Source: Centroberyx gerrardi (taxonomy: Eukaryota; Chordata; Actinopteri; Beryciformes; Berycidae). Taken from it: DNA of 64,000 nucleotides. The first letter of the stretch is position 1. Every line of letters starts with the position of its first letter. A program made the translations under genes and the position numbers. The notes under the pieces were generated by a model, which was given only the letters and a program-made list of their open reading frames with translations, ran no database searches and was not told the origin of the DNA. Below, one piece after another: positions 1-12,720 of this stretch. Where the stretch lies: assembly GCF_048128805.1 (NCBI RefSeq), contig NC_136020.1, forward strand, positions 5,302,501-5,366,500. Reading direction: 5' to 3'.

Positions 1-1084
1 ATGAACTCAAATAGGCTTTTAAATTACATTTAAAAATCATGTGTTGATACGAGTTGAAATTCATTATTTTACTTTACGGCACAAAGTGACATTGCTTTAC
101 AACACAAAACTTAATTACAATTCTTAGTGGAAAGATTTGGAACACATCCACTGTAGCATAGAAGTTGTGCTCAAAACTCAATATATAAACTATATGCAAG
201 TTTAATGACTTTAATTACAACCCCAGCTTTTGGGATGTTTTGGGAATACTGATACAATGTACTGATTTACACAATAGAGATATTCTTGGATTCCACTAAC
301 ATGTTTCTGCCTCTCAAATGACCAGAAGCATAAATCATAGGTTGATTGTGGTTTTCCCCAAATAAGTCACTGTGTTGCCCAGGCCATCCCAGACCAACCT
401 ATTTTAACTTTATAGTATATGTTTTCTTTTACATTTTTAATTCATCTATCAAACAAACAAACCTCATAACTGCTGCCGATGGTAAAACATCATCAGTATC
501 AACACAGACAGCTCATTTATAAACTGCATCTGCTTCACTGGTAAATCTCAATACTGACTAACAGACCAAACAGCAGCATCCGTTTATAGGGGGTGGGATA
601 AGGTGCTGGTTGGAATTTGCATAGCTACATAAGGTCAGTCTGTGTCCTGAGGAAGTTGTCAGTGAAATAATGACCAGTCTCACCTTCGCTGCAGCAGAAA
701 AACATCATGTCTGTGATCACGTCAAGGACATTGTGAATGGGTGGTGTTTGGAAGTGCTTGAACAAGAACTGAGAGACAAACCTGTTGCCTTGATGAGGAA
801 ACTAAAAGGCATTCCTCTGGAAGCAAAGATGTATTTATAATTAATTATATGCGACAACTAAGGCAGAGGAGTAGGACTAATATTGGTAAACCTTTGTTGC
901 CAGATTAAAGCAAATCTGACAGACAAGAAGAATTATGTTGGGACACTGAAACAATCCCAGGAAATCTGGGGGATCTGTAACACTGACTAGAAAAGACGAG
1001 AGCAACAAGATTCTAGCAGTGGTACCTCTTTAATAAGAAATGGACAAAATCAGTCTTTCAGTTGACAAACAATTCCGTGAAAAT
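1..1084. other. No gene recognised
   Basis: AT-rich, unique-looking sequence. The only open frame of note is a 56-codon one at 670-840 on the plus strand, which I could not match to any family and do not call. No RNA gene or repeat boundary is visible. Confidence 0.5.
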
Positions 1085-2260
1085 CAGACCAGTGGTGTAG
1101 CAGGTATGGCCTTCAAAGTTTGAAATTTTGGCCTTTAATTATCGTGCTGCTATCTGGCCAATCAGTATATATTTCTTGAAAGCCAGAAATCTGTGCCAAA
1201 ATGCGTAGTCTCAACAAATTTTGTCAAAATCGTACAAGCGGTGTCATAAATTTTTGACTTGTGATTATAGCGCCCTCATTAGGCCAATCAGTGTAATTTA
1301 TATACCGTAAATCCTGTAATATTGGCCCGGGCCTTTATTTACCTCAACTGCAGAGGGTACCAGGCCTTTATTGGAAGCAGGCTTATATTAGAGACAGGCC
1401 TTTATTTCTAATTCCCTCTGTTTGATAAGTATATTTGCTCATACGGTATTTTAGTACGAAGCCTCGTTTTCTGATCTGCTTCTGTTGGGGTACGTTAGGT
1501 AGACGTTTTTTTGTTACTACAATGCATTATGATAATTACGGTAATCGACGACGGCATGCTCCAGAGACTTCCGCCGGCCGAGCCATCTTGTGGCACTTGT
1601 ACGTTACTACAAACTACAGTTACAAACAGGCACCAGGAGTTTACCGGTATCCACCGTTGTTTGCAGGTAAGCTGAAGCTAACTGAAGCTAACTGAACCTA
1701 AGAATAGAATCTATACAGTTATATCATATCGGCGTTTATTTCGATGCATATGCGCGAGGTCAGTCCACCTGACAGCCCTCTGTTCTGTCGGCGGAGAGAG
1801 AGGGACACAGACAAGCATGGAGATAGCTGGGTGCCGATGTGTTCCTGGTGATCCGGCCAAGATTTCGGCGGGGGTCCGGGGCTTGGATCAGGAGGATCAA
1901 TGCGGGCCGTGGGCGCAGTGGAGAGGACAGCGGCGGAGAGAGGAGTCGGACACGGTCCAGCCATATACTAGGTTTTGACCTAGTCTTGTTTCCTTTGTTT
2001 TTTTCCCCGGCCTGTATTTGAGGCCGGCCTTTATTTGTTCGTGTCGACCACGCCCCCGGCCATTATCGGAGACCCGGCTTTTAATTGACTACAGGCCACT
2101 ATTAGAGGATTTACGGTAGCTGTATATTTGTGTGGCAAGTTTCATGTCAATTGGACTTATGAAGTAGTTAGGGCCTTTCAAAGTTAGAAAAGCCTGGGTG
2201 ACCCCAAGGGAATTGAGCCACGCATCCCGACAGTGTTTGTGCCATGCTCTACCCATTGTG
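1085..2260. repeat. Older interspersed repeat, split by a TIR element
   Basis: The flanks 1085-1302 and 2119-2260 read as two halves of one dispersed repeat. They share wording such as 'ggccaatcagtgt' and 'tttcatgtcaattgg' with a diverged copy near 49085-49300 ('gggccaatcaatgtcattt', 'atttcatgtcattcg'). The halves are separated by the 0.8 kb element at 1303-2118, so that element appears to have landed inside this repeat. The class is not recognised. Confidence 0.45.
1303..2118. mobile_element. Short TIR DNA element, TA-flanked, non-autonomous
   Basis: The left end TACCGTAAATCC (from 1303) and the right end GGATTTACGGTA (to 2118) are perfect inverted copies over 12 bases. With two mismatches the match extends over about 25 bases (taatattggcc against ggccactatta). 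If the outermost TA is the target duplication, the element is 1305-2116, as in Tc1/mariner-type insertions. The interior has no transposase frame. It carries several copies of 'ggcctttatt' near 1329, 1363, 1396 and 2022. The family is not identified. Confidence 0.6.
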
Positions 2261-3149
2261 CAACACAGGGCAACTTAAATGTGGCTTCATTAAAGTGATT
2301 TGACAAGCCAGAAAAAGGGAGTTGAGGCTAGCATTGAGTGAAAATCTCAAGCTCACTTTTGTCCAACCACACTTCTAAACCACACTATCCTTCGGAGAAA
2401 ATCACATTATCATGCAGAAGCACTTTTGTGACCTTTTGTTTGGCCACGTTTCATGTCATCTCCACTGTAATTGATGCAGAACGTCTGGGACTTTTTCTTT
2501 TCATTTTTTTTTTTTTTGGTGTCCTTTTGCTGCGAGCGCCAAGATAAGTTGGCACTGTGGGAAAGTGCTGGTGTCTCTCAAAATACTTTCATCCCTCCAC
2601 GGAAACTCTAGATCTGATAGGAACACAATGCACTTTACTCTATGAAATATGTTCCTCCACTCTTGCAGAGAAACACAAACCTTTGAAGAATCAACTTATC
2701 TCTCATCTCGTTTGGAGTATTTTGAAGGACATGATATTTTTCATTGCCTTTTAAATAACTGCCAGGGATATTTAGAAAAATGGCACAGCAAAAACACTTA
2801 AAGTGGGACACTCAATTTCAAATTGTCTAGATGTTATTGCTATGGTTTAGGACAGCCCAATCAGTATTCGTGAACCACTCTCTCCCAAAGCCAGAAAAAA
2901 AATAATTAAGACTTAAACTTGACATTTCTTCTTGTATAAAGTCGGGAGCTGCTCCAAGATAGGAGACTGGGTGAGTCTTTAAGTGTTGCCAGCTCTCCAC
3001 CAGATAATATAGCAGCTCGATACTTTACATAATAATATCACAATTTTGAGTATTAGTTCTCTGGTTTCACACATCAGGAGACACTTATTCTCCGTGAATA
3101 GGAAAAACATAGGAATTAGAGTTAGACCAAACCGATTAGGGTTAGGGCA
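2261..3149. other. No gene recognised
   Basis: Apparently unique AT-rich DNA with a T-run near 2505-2518. The short open frames at 2338-2547 and 2557-2754 have no recognisable content or splice context. A short telomere-like stretch ('gattagggttagggc') lies near 3137. Confidence 0.45.
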
Positions 3150-3493
3150 AACCGATATATGGGGCTGATATTGGTTTTTAATTAAAAATCAAATCTGATC
3201 CAGTCAGTGTCGTCCACCTCTGATATGGATATGATGCAGTTTGATTGATTACATATCTATTGTATATTGATCAATGCTACACTGGTTGTCCATGGGAAGA
3301 CCTTAACCTGAATAGATTGTAATTAGACATTTTGATCAGATTCCACACAGGTTTGCATGAATAGTTTTTGTTATTATTATTATCATTACTATTACCTGGA
3401 TTTCAATGGAGAGTTTTAGTGTCCCATGATGGTCTAAATGCTGTTTCAGAGGCTTTTCCACCCTGACAAGAATAAAACTTGGGGGGAAACAGT
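3150..3493 (-). repeat. Dispersed repeat family R1, copy in reverse orientation
   Basis: Reverse-complement copy of the repeat seen in forward orientation at 52236-52545 and 53613-53985. Shared landmarks, read in reverse, are 'aaagcctctgaaacagcatt', 'ccatcatgggacactaaaac', 'gtattgatcaat' and 'ccaatatcagccccatat'. The forward start cagtgtttccccc resembles hAT-type ends, but I could not find a matching opposite terminus, so the class stays open. Confidence 0.65.
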
Positions 3494-6400
3494 GGATACT
3501 TGTAATTTTTGGAAATGCCTGCCATCAAAATGCCGTCAGATATTGACTATCATCAAAAATTCAATTTTGGACATTGAATATTCAAAAACTATTGGCATCA
3601 GTGTTCAAAACCCCATTTCAGTTAATCCTAATATTATTTAATTATTATTAAATTTAGTGCTGACTCTCTTGAATGTTTTAAAATAAAGATGTTACAAATA
3701 TAGAGAGAGTTTGTTGAGCTAAAGTAAGGACACTGATAAGGATAGTGAAGGGCAGTATTAGACAGTGGATGACTGAGGTTTGGACCTTGAACTCAGCTGA
3801 GGTAAGCTATGCAGAGTCACACAATCAAAAACAGCCAAAACCTACCTTGGAGGCAATTTTTCAACAGACATGATTTATGTGTCTCCTCTGCACCGGAGCA
3901 ACTTGGACAAAGTTGAGCAGCAAAGTGACATCAAAGGACTGTAGAGCATAATTCATAAGAAGTCTGAGCGGCACAACGTTCAAAGTGAAGCCCGCGTGAC
4001 ACATCCAAACATGAGGACAGAAAATACATTTTCGCTCACAGCTCAACATTCTGCAGTAATAAGGATATATGGGTTCAGACCTGACTCTATCTTCCCAGTA
4101 GCCTCAAAGGATACCATCAAAGTGTGGAAAGCCCTGCCATCCGATGCTCTGAGTACAAAATGCTGAACATGAAAACTGAACTCCCATCAGAATAACTGGG
4201 TGGCATCTCACCCACAGAGGCTAGGCAGGCTGTCACCCCCATGATTGATTATTGAAAGGAAACATTGCTTCCGTTTGACAAAATCTATCATTCACAAGAC
4301 CCATTCACAAGACTAGAGCATTCATCACACATTGGAAAGAGAAGTTGTGGAGATAAGGAGTCTTGTTGCCAGATTGCTTTCACTCTTGCTGTGAAATTGT
4401 TCCAGCGTCAGCAGGCCTGAGCGAGTGCAGAGGGTGACGTAGCATCCGCAGCATGATCCCAATTTGCAATGTTGTAGATGTTTTTTTTAAGCAACTCTCT
4501 CGTGCTGACAAGTGTGTAGAGGGCTATTTGTGGAGCGTTAATGATGTTCCCTGCCAGTGTGCTGAGAAACCAAAGGTGCTAATCCGACAGACACAAGGTG
4601 GTAAAATTGGAGAGGAGAGAGCGAGGCTGCGAAGACAAAAGAGAGAATGGGGTGTGAGCGTGAACATGTGAAAAATGGGCAGAATGGGAGCGGCAGAGTA
4701 AACTTCAGGCAACTTTGGTTATGCCAAAAACTTCAGCGTGTGCTGAGTAACGAACAAGCATGAACACAAATATACAGGTGTATGAACATGCACAGGCCCA
4801 CACACATCTCTGTTTTGTGGAAATTGCTTTAAAATTGCTGTGAAAAGTAGTAATCTGCTAGCTCTATCTGTTTTGGTTTATTTTGTCTCCATCTTTGTTG
4901 CTCAGCGCTCATTGCTGTGGTGTTTCTGCACTGCACTTCCCAGAGATCACCTGTCAATCAAACAGTGTGTCCAGTACTGTGACGTCTTTGTCCTTGGATT
5001 TTCTGTTGATGCAGTTTGAGTTTCTGTAGGTGGCGCTCTTTTCTTTGTCTGTTCAGCCATGGTGGCTATCACTGCTCATGCTAACTACCCAGTTCTTCCT
5101 CTCAATAACTTGTGGGTCCAAGGACCATAAGTGTAAAAACAAGTTTAAAATGAACTATAAAGCAATAGAAGATTCAGCAAATAAGTTTGAAGATGGATAG
5201 AAACATTGGATTACATGCAGGACAAAGTTTCTATTACTGCAAGGACTCATTTGACTTGTTTTGTCCAATGATTATTAAGGTGAAAAATAGACTATGGACT
5301 GGATTATGGAATATGTGGATAAAATTAAACATAATGACACACTCCCAGATAGAAGATTTCATCATACCATTTGCCATGAAAAGCTAAAAATCTCAACAAT
5401 AATCTAAAGGAAGAAAAAATCATACTGAAAAGAATAGAAAAAGAGTATGCCAAATTGGTCTGGCACTGGCACTTACACTGTGTATAGTGTAAAAATAAAC
5501 CTACAAATCAAATTCTGAATTGTACCTGTGTTTGACTGATGGTGCCTGGTGACTGCTCTGACCTGGTGGAGGAGGACTGGATTCTCTTAGAGTTTCACCA
5601 CTTTGACTGGCCTCATCTGTTCAGGGATAATCATCACCGGCCCTGGCTGGCCTCAGTTCTGCCCTACAAAGGTAAACAGCAGTAACTGTTTTTTTGTGTT
5701 TTTCAAAGGTCAAATGCCATGACTCAAGTTTAGATTTCATTTTAACACAAATTAGACCCATAGGTGCAACTAAACAATATATGTCATCCACTTCTGTACC
5801 AAGAATACTTTTGACAGGGCAGGAGATAATGAAGATGACAAAAAGAAAAATATCAATCGGGGAGGGGTTCTGGGACGCCAGAGATCACTGCTGAACCTTC
5901 TGGAGGTGTCGTGGGCCTAACCCAATGAAACATCTGTGATGGGAGGTGCCCACTTGATAACCCCAGTGACAGATCACTCACACACTCAACCCTGTAACAT
6001 TTAGATTAGCTGGCTGGTGAATGCTGCCGCCTGTCTGATGGTCCTATCGATTTATGATGGCATAGCCTGATGTCCTCTAATAGTCACCATTTGTGGGTTA
6101 GTACATCATTCTGTGACATCTGAACTGGGCTTCTGTATAAATGCTGATTGTAACGTCAAATCCTGTATTGGTCAATTGGCAATTAAAGTAGGCACTGCTA
6201 ACAGATGTGATTTCGATCACATTTTCATTTTCCATTGTCCCTCCTCATTTCTATTCACAGTGACCCTCTGTCTTCATAAGGTACAAGACTGTGTCCTTTG
6301 CATATAAGTAGGCTACATGACCATGAGGTAATTTGCACCTCCTCGGTAGTGACCGACCCTGCAGGGAGGAACATCGAGTACTAGGTATAACAAAGGAAGC

Positions 6401-6790
6401 ATCAACAGAGGGCAATAACTCCATGGCTTTTATGTAATGGGCTCTGGTGATATTTTAAGTGCCGGTTGAGTAAGGAGCCAGAGATTCATTACAAACAAAA
6501 TATTCCAGTCTCCTGCCCCGCAAGCCCTGTTTAATTGTGGTGCTGTATCCCTGAGAAAGGTCAGTGGATGAGAACAATGGCAGAACGGTCACCAGGCACA
6601 GATCAGGTGAAGTGGAGAAATTGGCCTTTAACAAAAAAGAGAGAGGGAGTGTGGGGAAGATGGAAAAAAGATGAAGAACGTGTGTAAGACAATCACGTGG
6701 GCAACTCGAGAGGCATAGCTGGAGGTATGGACACAGGGAGACTGGTTTAAATGGGGCTGACCTGAGATTAGAAGATGGAGATGGACGGAT
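3494..6790. other. No gene recognised
   Basis: About 3.3 kb without a supportable gene. Open frames in this stretch are 60-72 codons, show no family resemblance and overlap on both strands, as expected by chance. No repeat boundaries were recognised. Confidence 0.45.
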
Positions 6791-6801
6791 GAAAGAGAGA
6801 A

Positions 6802-6842
<41 letters not shown>

Positions 6843-6843
6843 C

Positions 6844-6899
<56 letters not shown>
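6791..6899. repeat. (GA)n microsatellite
   Basis: Imperfect then perfect GA dinucleotide tract of roughly 110 bp. It produces artefactual long frames on both strands: Glu/Arg-rich on plus, Ser/Leu-rich on minus. Confidence 0.95.
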
Positions 6900-6900
<1 letters not shown>

Positions 6901-8064
6901 AGGATAATCTGACCAGAAAGGTGGTAAAGAGAGAGCAAGTCAGCCAGACAGGATTCACACCTGAGTGGTGTCCAGGAGATATGGTTACCACCCTGCCGGT
7001 GGTTTGTTCCACCTGACTGACCTCTTTATAACCATGAAAAGTAAGGAAAACACATAGTGCAGATAGAAATGGACAAAGTAAAAGGCATAAATAAGACGAT
7101 GGAGGAGGGCAAAGGTGAGAGTTTTGTTATTAGACCCTGGCAATGCACTCTACTCTACCCATGCACTGCAATTAAAACATTATTAAGCAGGAGGAGAGGA
7201 GTCCTGGTGGCTTGGGAGGATAAATTACTGACCATGCAGTTGCTACTTGTGATACTGTGAGTCTAAGTTTGGCACTCGAGTTCCTGTACGTCACATGCCA
7301 TCCCTTCTTACTCTCCCTTTTTTCCTGTCTTTCGACCGTTCACCGTTAATTAAAACAGAAATGTCACAAAAAATCGACGGTATTGAAACTAGGAAATTAT
7401 GGGTGCAAAATAGGATTATCATAGGATGTATTTCATATTCAACCAAACAAATTTTTGTTTCCCATCATCAAGCCATATCATCCAAACCATTTTCTTTTGC
7501 TCAAGGAGAAAAATTAATTTCATGCACAATGGCAATGAAAACTCAAAGCCAGGCCTCGTCTTTATCCTGTAGCACCACCCCAGTGCCAGACTGAGAAAGA
7601 ATATCTATTCATTTGGAAAGGAGGAAGACAGCCTGTTGCCTCTCGATTACCAGAGGGTTATGTTGAAAACCACCAAGAACCAAGGATGAGTGATCATGGT
7701 GTGTCACCACCAGACAGCCAGAGCCGCCTGGCCTTTTGTCTTTGCTGTTTAGTCGAAGGACGGAATTCAGAGAGACTGATCTGAGGACAAAAGAGTCTAT
7801 CACTGCTGGTATGCTGTCTCCCAGCATACAGTGTTTTCTTTTGTGGCAGTGGAGCAAGGTGGTAGTTTTGATTTTATGAAGCACAATTCTCAAATTTAGC
7901 TCTGGTATGTGTTGCTTTTGGATACCTGGGTCAACAGACGTTTACATGCACACCAAAAGGGGTTATACCCAATTTACTTCCGCATTCTGTTAAAACAGAT
8001 TTACTAGTTTCCGGTTCAGTTTCGCTTTACTGAAAGCTCGTTGTTATACCAGCTACGTGTGGAT
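6900..8064. other. No gene recognised
   Basis: No supportable gene. Frames at 7295-7594 (plus) and 7609-7893 (minus) lack recognisable domains. Confidence 0.4.
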
Positions 8065-8212
8065 ATGCCGTTGTTTTATTCACAGTGTCTTCGGGAGCTG
8101 CCAAAGATGAGCATTACCGATGTACATCGTATATGCAGGTTGACCTCCAAGACTCCAAAACTGGATAAAGGGTTTAAGCTATACGCTTCTTCATACATCT
8201 GCAACTATGAGG
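8065..8212 (+). pseudogene. Possible first exon of an orphan coding fragment
   Basis: An ATG at 8065 opens 49 codons (MPLFYSQCLRELPKMSITDV...) ending in ...SSYICNYEG at a plausible donor (tatgagg|gtagct, exon end 8212). The 'GFKLYASSYICNYEG' style reminds me of the N-terminal part of SWIM-zinc-finger/YqaJ-type proteins that occur in many copies in fish genomes, but this is a weak resemblance from memory. No continuing exon was found downstream before the LINE fragments, so it is either a truncated copy or a chance frame. Just after it, 8218-8255 is a run of gcta/agct motifs. Confidence 0.25.
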
Positions 8213-8715
8213 GTAGCTGTCTACTAGCTAGCCAGCTAGCTATCTAGCTAGCTCGCTACCTAACACTGTTATTAAGAGAGTCTCACCCCAGCAAGTTTCT
8301 GATTAATTATTGCTATATATGCCTACATAATCACGTTGTCGTTTTATTTTCACCAGTATCCAACAGAGACAGGCTGACTGGCGAAATCGGTATAAGGACA
8401 GCAGCCAATAGAAGCAAGAGGGACCTTCAGTAGCTACAGATGGTGAAGTATCAATGTTAAGGACAGCAGGAGCAGTCACAAGCTTTACTGCCTTGAAACT
8501 AGGCACAGGGAGTGACGCAGGCTGACAGTCAACAGTAATGAGGCTATTTGGGTTAACAGTGCGAGCAGATCGAGCATGACTATTTCTATGAAGTTATGAC
8601 AGGTTATGACAATTGAGGGGATATGGTAGGAAACAGAGTTATCTGACAGATTAACTACCTGAAGCTAGATGATGATGAGACAAGATGATGTGCCATTTCC
8701 CACACGATACAATTG

Positions 8716-9027
8716 TCACTGAGAAAAGCAGGAGTAAATATTGTCTGACAGCAGTTGGGAACCAGTTTTGTTAAGGTGTAGGCTATCCCATTTTAGAAGA
8801 GATGGTCTGGCCCAGAATAAATTAAAATGGACTATAAATGGGATTCCAGCTGCAGCGCAGTACCTGTTCAGCCAGTCATGGAAGGAGAACAGTCTCCACC
8901 GCCGCTCCACTTCCCTACGATGGGTTGGAAGAGGTCCGGAGATGATTATTTTCAAGGCTGTGTCAAGGAGATAGGAAATGATGTCTTTATAGTCCGATAT
9001 AAATTGTTCAGACTGACGGTACCTCAT
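8716..9027 (-). mobile_element. LINE ORF1 esterase (SGNH) fragment, reverse strand
   Basis: This minus-strand frame of 103 codons reads as the C-terminal part of an SGNH-hydrolase (esterase-type) domain. Visible are 'ISGPLPTHRRE', 'HDWLNRYCAAAGIPFI' and near the end 'WDSLHLNKTGSQLLSDNI', where DSLH fits the Asp-x-x-His of the last SGNH block. In fish such domains are known in ORF1 of L2/CR1-type LINEs. The catalytic Ser block is not in this piece. It abuts, head-on, the plus-strand L2 reverse-transcriptase tail starting near 9030. The frame is intact but N-terminally truncated. Confidence 0.6.
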
Positions 9028-9029
9028 GA

Positions 9030-9655
9030 ATGATGATGATGTCTAGATTAGGATCCCTGAAAACAGACAAAAATACAATAGAGCAACTACAACTTATACA
9101 ACATGCTGCTGCTAGACTTTTATCTGGCACTAAGAAGAAAGCTCACATTACTCCTGTCTTAAAGTCTCTGCACTGGCTATCAGTCAGTTTTAGAATGGAT
9201 TTTATGATCCTTTACAGATTTTTAAATCCTTCCATGACCTTGCTCCCAAGTATATAAATGCCATGCTACCAAAAACAGAGAGCCCTCAGATCCACAGACT
9301 CTCTTCTCTTAGTTACCCCAAGGACCAAGACATATGGCCAGGCTGCTTTTAGCTTCTATGGATCCAGGCTTTGGAACAGTCTTCAATTTGACCTGAGGGC
9401 AGCAAATTTTGGTTGAAATTAAAAAAGCGTTTGCCTTTTTAGTTTTGCTTTTATTTAGTGATGGTGTTTTATTCACGCTTTTTTTTATTGATTTTAATCA
9501 ATTTCATTTTCTTAATTTCTTTTACTGTAACCTATAATTTTTTTTTTCTTCATTTGTTTTTAGGATTTATTAACTTGCTCTGATGTGAGGCACTTAGCAT
9601 TGCATTTTAAACAATGAAATATGCTATATAAATAAAGTTTGATTGATTGATTGAA
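9030..9655 (+). mobile_element. L2-type LINE 3' end (truncated ORF2 tail)
   Basis: The plus strand encodes a decayed reverse-transcriptase C-terminus. 'QLIQHAAARLLSGTKKKAHI' followed by 'PVLKSLHWLSVSFRMDFMIL' is the typical L2/Rex-type tail, and further decayed pieces follow (near 9325-9400, 'TYGQAAFSFYGSRLWNSLQF'). The element ends with 'tatataaataaagtttgattgattgattg' style sequence (9620-9655), the usual L2 3' end with short tandem repeats. Most of ORF2 is missing, so this is a 5'-truncated insertion. Confidence 0.8.
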
Positions 9656-10273
9656 CATCTGGGTTGTTTGGTGACCTTTGACATGCAGTTTGAAAAAACC
9701 AAAGGAAATCTGACTAAGGCATTTACATGCCCCAATACATGAAAGATTGAACAGAAATATAGACAGAAATGTAAACATAACCTGGTTATCTTTACTGTAA
9801 TTAAACCTTACTCCGCTTAAGATAATAAGATAAAGGCATTTACATGGCAGTTGCAATCGTTTGAGTTTTGCCATAATCGGATTAAGATAAGAATTATTAG
9901 TGTGCATGTAAATATACTCATTGTCATAGATAAACCAACTGCTTATTTTGGGTGAAATATATCAAAAAGAGTAGAGGAACCTGCACACTGTTAAAAAAAC
10001 AGAGAATCTCCTATATGGTTTTTGAGGATCACATCACACATCGGCTTTTATTTTAGGTGAGAAACGAGGCTACACGATGAATGTTTTGTGTCTTCACATA
10101 ATCTATCTATTCCTACTACTAACCCATAACCATAATAAGATATGGGTTATTCTACATATTCCAAACTGTATCAAACATGTGTATGTCCTGTTTTAGATTA
10201 TGTGTCAGGAATATGGGGTTACAAAAGGTTTCAGAAAAACGAACGTGTCCATAATTGGGCAATTTGATTCTTT

Positions 10274-11430
10274 TTGGGACTTCATAAATATGCGCCTGAT
10301 TTGGCAGTTAATGGGGATATGGGGTGGGACTCCTGTGAAGTAAGATGGAAGGCCAGCATGGTGAGCCTGTGGAACAGGCTGCTGGGTTTACCAACCAATA
10401 GGGTGGCTAGTGAAATATTTTATTGGGATTTGTCTGTTGGAGGTGAATGGGTATCTGAAATACTTGATTTATTAGATTGTGGACTTGAAGAAAATTATTT
10501 CCAAGGAGCAAATGTGGAGGTGGAGGAGTTTAAATACCAAGTCCGGCCTAAATGCACACAATCATGGGCAGAAGAAATCTGGCAAAAGCCAAATTTGAGA
10601 ACTTACTGTTTATTTAAGAAAAACTACAAATGTGAAAAATATGTTAAGTATAATTTGCCTAAAAGTCAGAGATCACTCTGTGCACAGATAAGATGTGGTA
10701 TATTACCACTACATATTGAAACTGGAAGATACAGAGGTGTGATTGAAGATGAAAGAATCTGTGAATATCGTCAGTTGAATGAAGTGGAGAACGAAATTCA
10801 TTTCATCCTATACTGTCCTTTATATCATGATTTACGACAAATATTGTTTAAAAAAGTTCATGTTCCTGATTTAGATTTGATAGGTATTGAGAATGGAGCT
10901 TTAATTGAATACCTTTTTGATAATGTTTTTGCATTCTCTGAATATCTCTCTAAAGCATGGGATAGGAGGAGAAAAGTAACATATGATAGATAAATTCCTC
11001 ATACTCTATTCTATATGGATTGCAAACTATTGGTTTATGAACTGGATCAAATATACAGTGTTTGGCACTAATGGATGCTGATGTAGATTTTGTCCTGTTT
11101 GGATTTGTGTATTGTGTCTTGTGCTTAGGGGGCTGTGTTTGTATGTTTGTATATTTGCTGTTTTTTTTTCCATTGTGGGATATCTCCTGGAGCGTTATTT
11201 GTGGGAGGTTTATGTTTATGTTTATGTTTGGATGATGTTTATGTTTTTGTTTATGTTTATATTGATGTTTGGATGATAACGAAGTATTGTGTTGTTAGAT
11301 GATGGTGGGTTAACATGCCGGAATGTTTGGTTTGTTTTGTTATTAGTTAATGTGTCTGAATAATCCCATGAGGGATGGGTGATGTAAATGACCAGACACA
11401 AAAATAAAATATTCATTCATTCATTCACTA
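10274..11430 (+). mobile_element. Second LINE 3' end with intact ORF2 C-terminus
   Basis: An open frame of 239 codons (10274-10993) encodes the C-terminal region of a non-LTR reverse transcriptase. It starts with 'GLHKYAPDLAVNGDMGW', contains 'MVSLWNRLLGLP', and has the terminal block 'LCAQIRCGILPLHIETGRYR' followed by 'ERICEYRQLNEVENEIHFIL' and YCPLYHDLR, the usual zinc-knuckle-like tail. The annotated start is not a real initiator: the frame is a 5'-truncated remnant, and the upstream part is lost. The 3' tail runs to 11430 and ends in 'aaaataaaatattcattcattcattcac', a short tandem terminus. The undamaged frame suggests a fairly recent insertion. It differs in clade from the L2-like end at 9.0-9.65 kb. 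Confidence 0.75.
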
Positions 11431-11435
11431 GCACT

Positions 11436-12720
11436 TATTTCAGCAAGAAGGAGCCATTGCCATGGAGTGAATTGGGGGGGGGCTGCTGGGGACGCTCACA
11501 GCCTCAGCAGCACTGCCACCCACTGGCAAGACACAAGACGTCTTAAGAGGCACTTTTTAAGAGGAAATGCAAAAAAGTATATAAAACTTTAAAGTTGTAT
11601 TCCATTCACAAAAATCTGTGAGAGTTTAATAAATTGATCAAATTGTGGATTTGCACTATTTTGCTGTCGTTGTGGGTGCCAGGTTACTATCACAACACCT
11701 TCAAATCCCACTTATCTCAAATCAAAAACATTGCACAGGTCAATGATGGCAGCTTGCTACAGGATATTTTTCTTTTATATTCTCTCAATCAAACAAGACA
11801 GTAGAGCAACACAAGTACAAATAGAGGAGGGGGGTAGGATGGAGATAGGACATGGCATTGGAGAATCAAGTAACTTCAATGACTTTCATGGTCTTGTTTG
11901 GTAAAGTTCAATGACTCAAAATGTGCCATGGGCCAGAGAGCTGAGGTATATTGATGAATTTTGTTGCTATATTTTAATGTAAATTCAAGTACTCTCAAGT
12001 TCAGCCATTCATTTCCAAAGCCTTTTAAGGCCTTGTTTTATTTTCTCAAATCCACAAACTTTCAAGGATTATCAAGCCCCGTGGGAACTTTGTTTCCATA
12101 ATGAAAAAAGCCTTTATCAGATGAAGAAAAGAAACAAATTCCACCCGGTATGCTACCCGCATTTCATATTCAATGAATGAGGAAGGAGAGGAAGCAATGG
12201 CACTTGAGAGGTAAAGGAGAGCTGATTAGTAGTGATTGGTTTTAAAGAAAATGTGCATGGGGATCGATTCTACACACTTAAATTTATTCTGCTGTTGGTT
12301 CTTTCTCTGTTATATTGGGATCATAATCCTTAATTACTATGTACAGTACAAAAGAAATTAATTTGCCCTAAAGTCAACCACTAGAGAATAGATGAAAGCA
12401 ACAGAACAGACAAAATAAAAACATGGGCTTTGACAAAAAACATCTAGGGAAAAGAAAGATCAGCATGCTACAAAGCCAATACATGTGTTGCATGGCAACC
12501 AGTCTTACACTGTTTGGCAAGAGCTAGTAATTTTGCAGTGAGGGACAACAATAGCACCTTTAGTTGAAATCATGAATCTTTCATAAGACGGAAATATTTC
12601 ATAAAAGCGATTGTAGCAAATCAAACATCCTGAACATTCAGAGACACAACTGACTGAGCAAGATTCTGTTATTCTGTGTTGAAACTACATTAGAAGTTAG
12701 CATCAAAAACAAATCTTCAA
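11436..12720. other. No gene recognised
   Basis: No supportable coding frame or element boundary. A short G-run lies at about 11471-11478. Confidence 0.45.

Noticed and set aside
670..840. 56-codon plus-strand frame (MTSLTFAAAEKHHVCD...)
   Set aside because: Reads somewhat protein-like but has no known relatives that I recall, no continuation and no splice site.
6455..7016. Long frames on both strands (185 and 75 codons)
   Set aside because: They exist only because of the GA microsatellite; composition is Ser/Leu or Arg/Glu runs with no domain.
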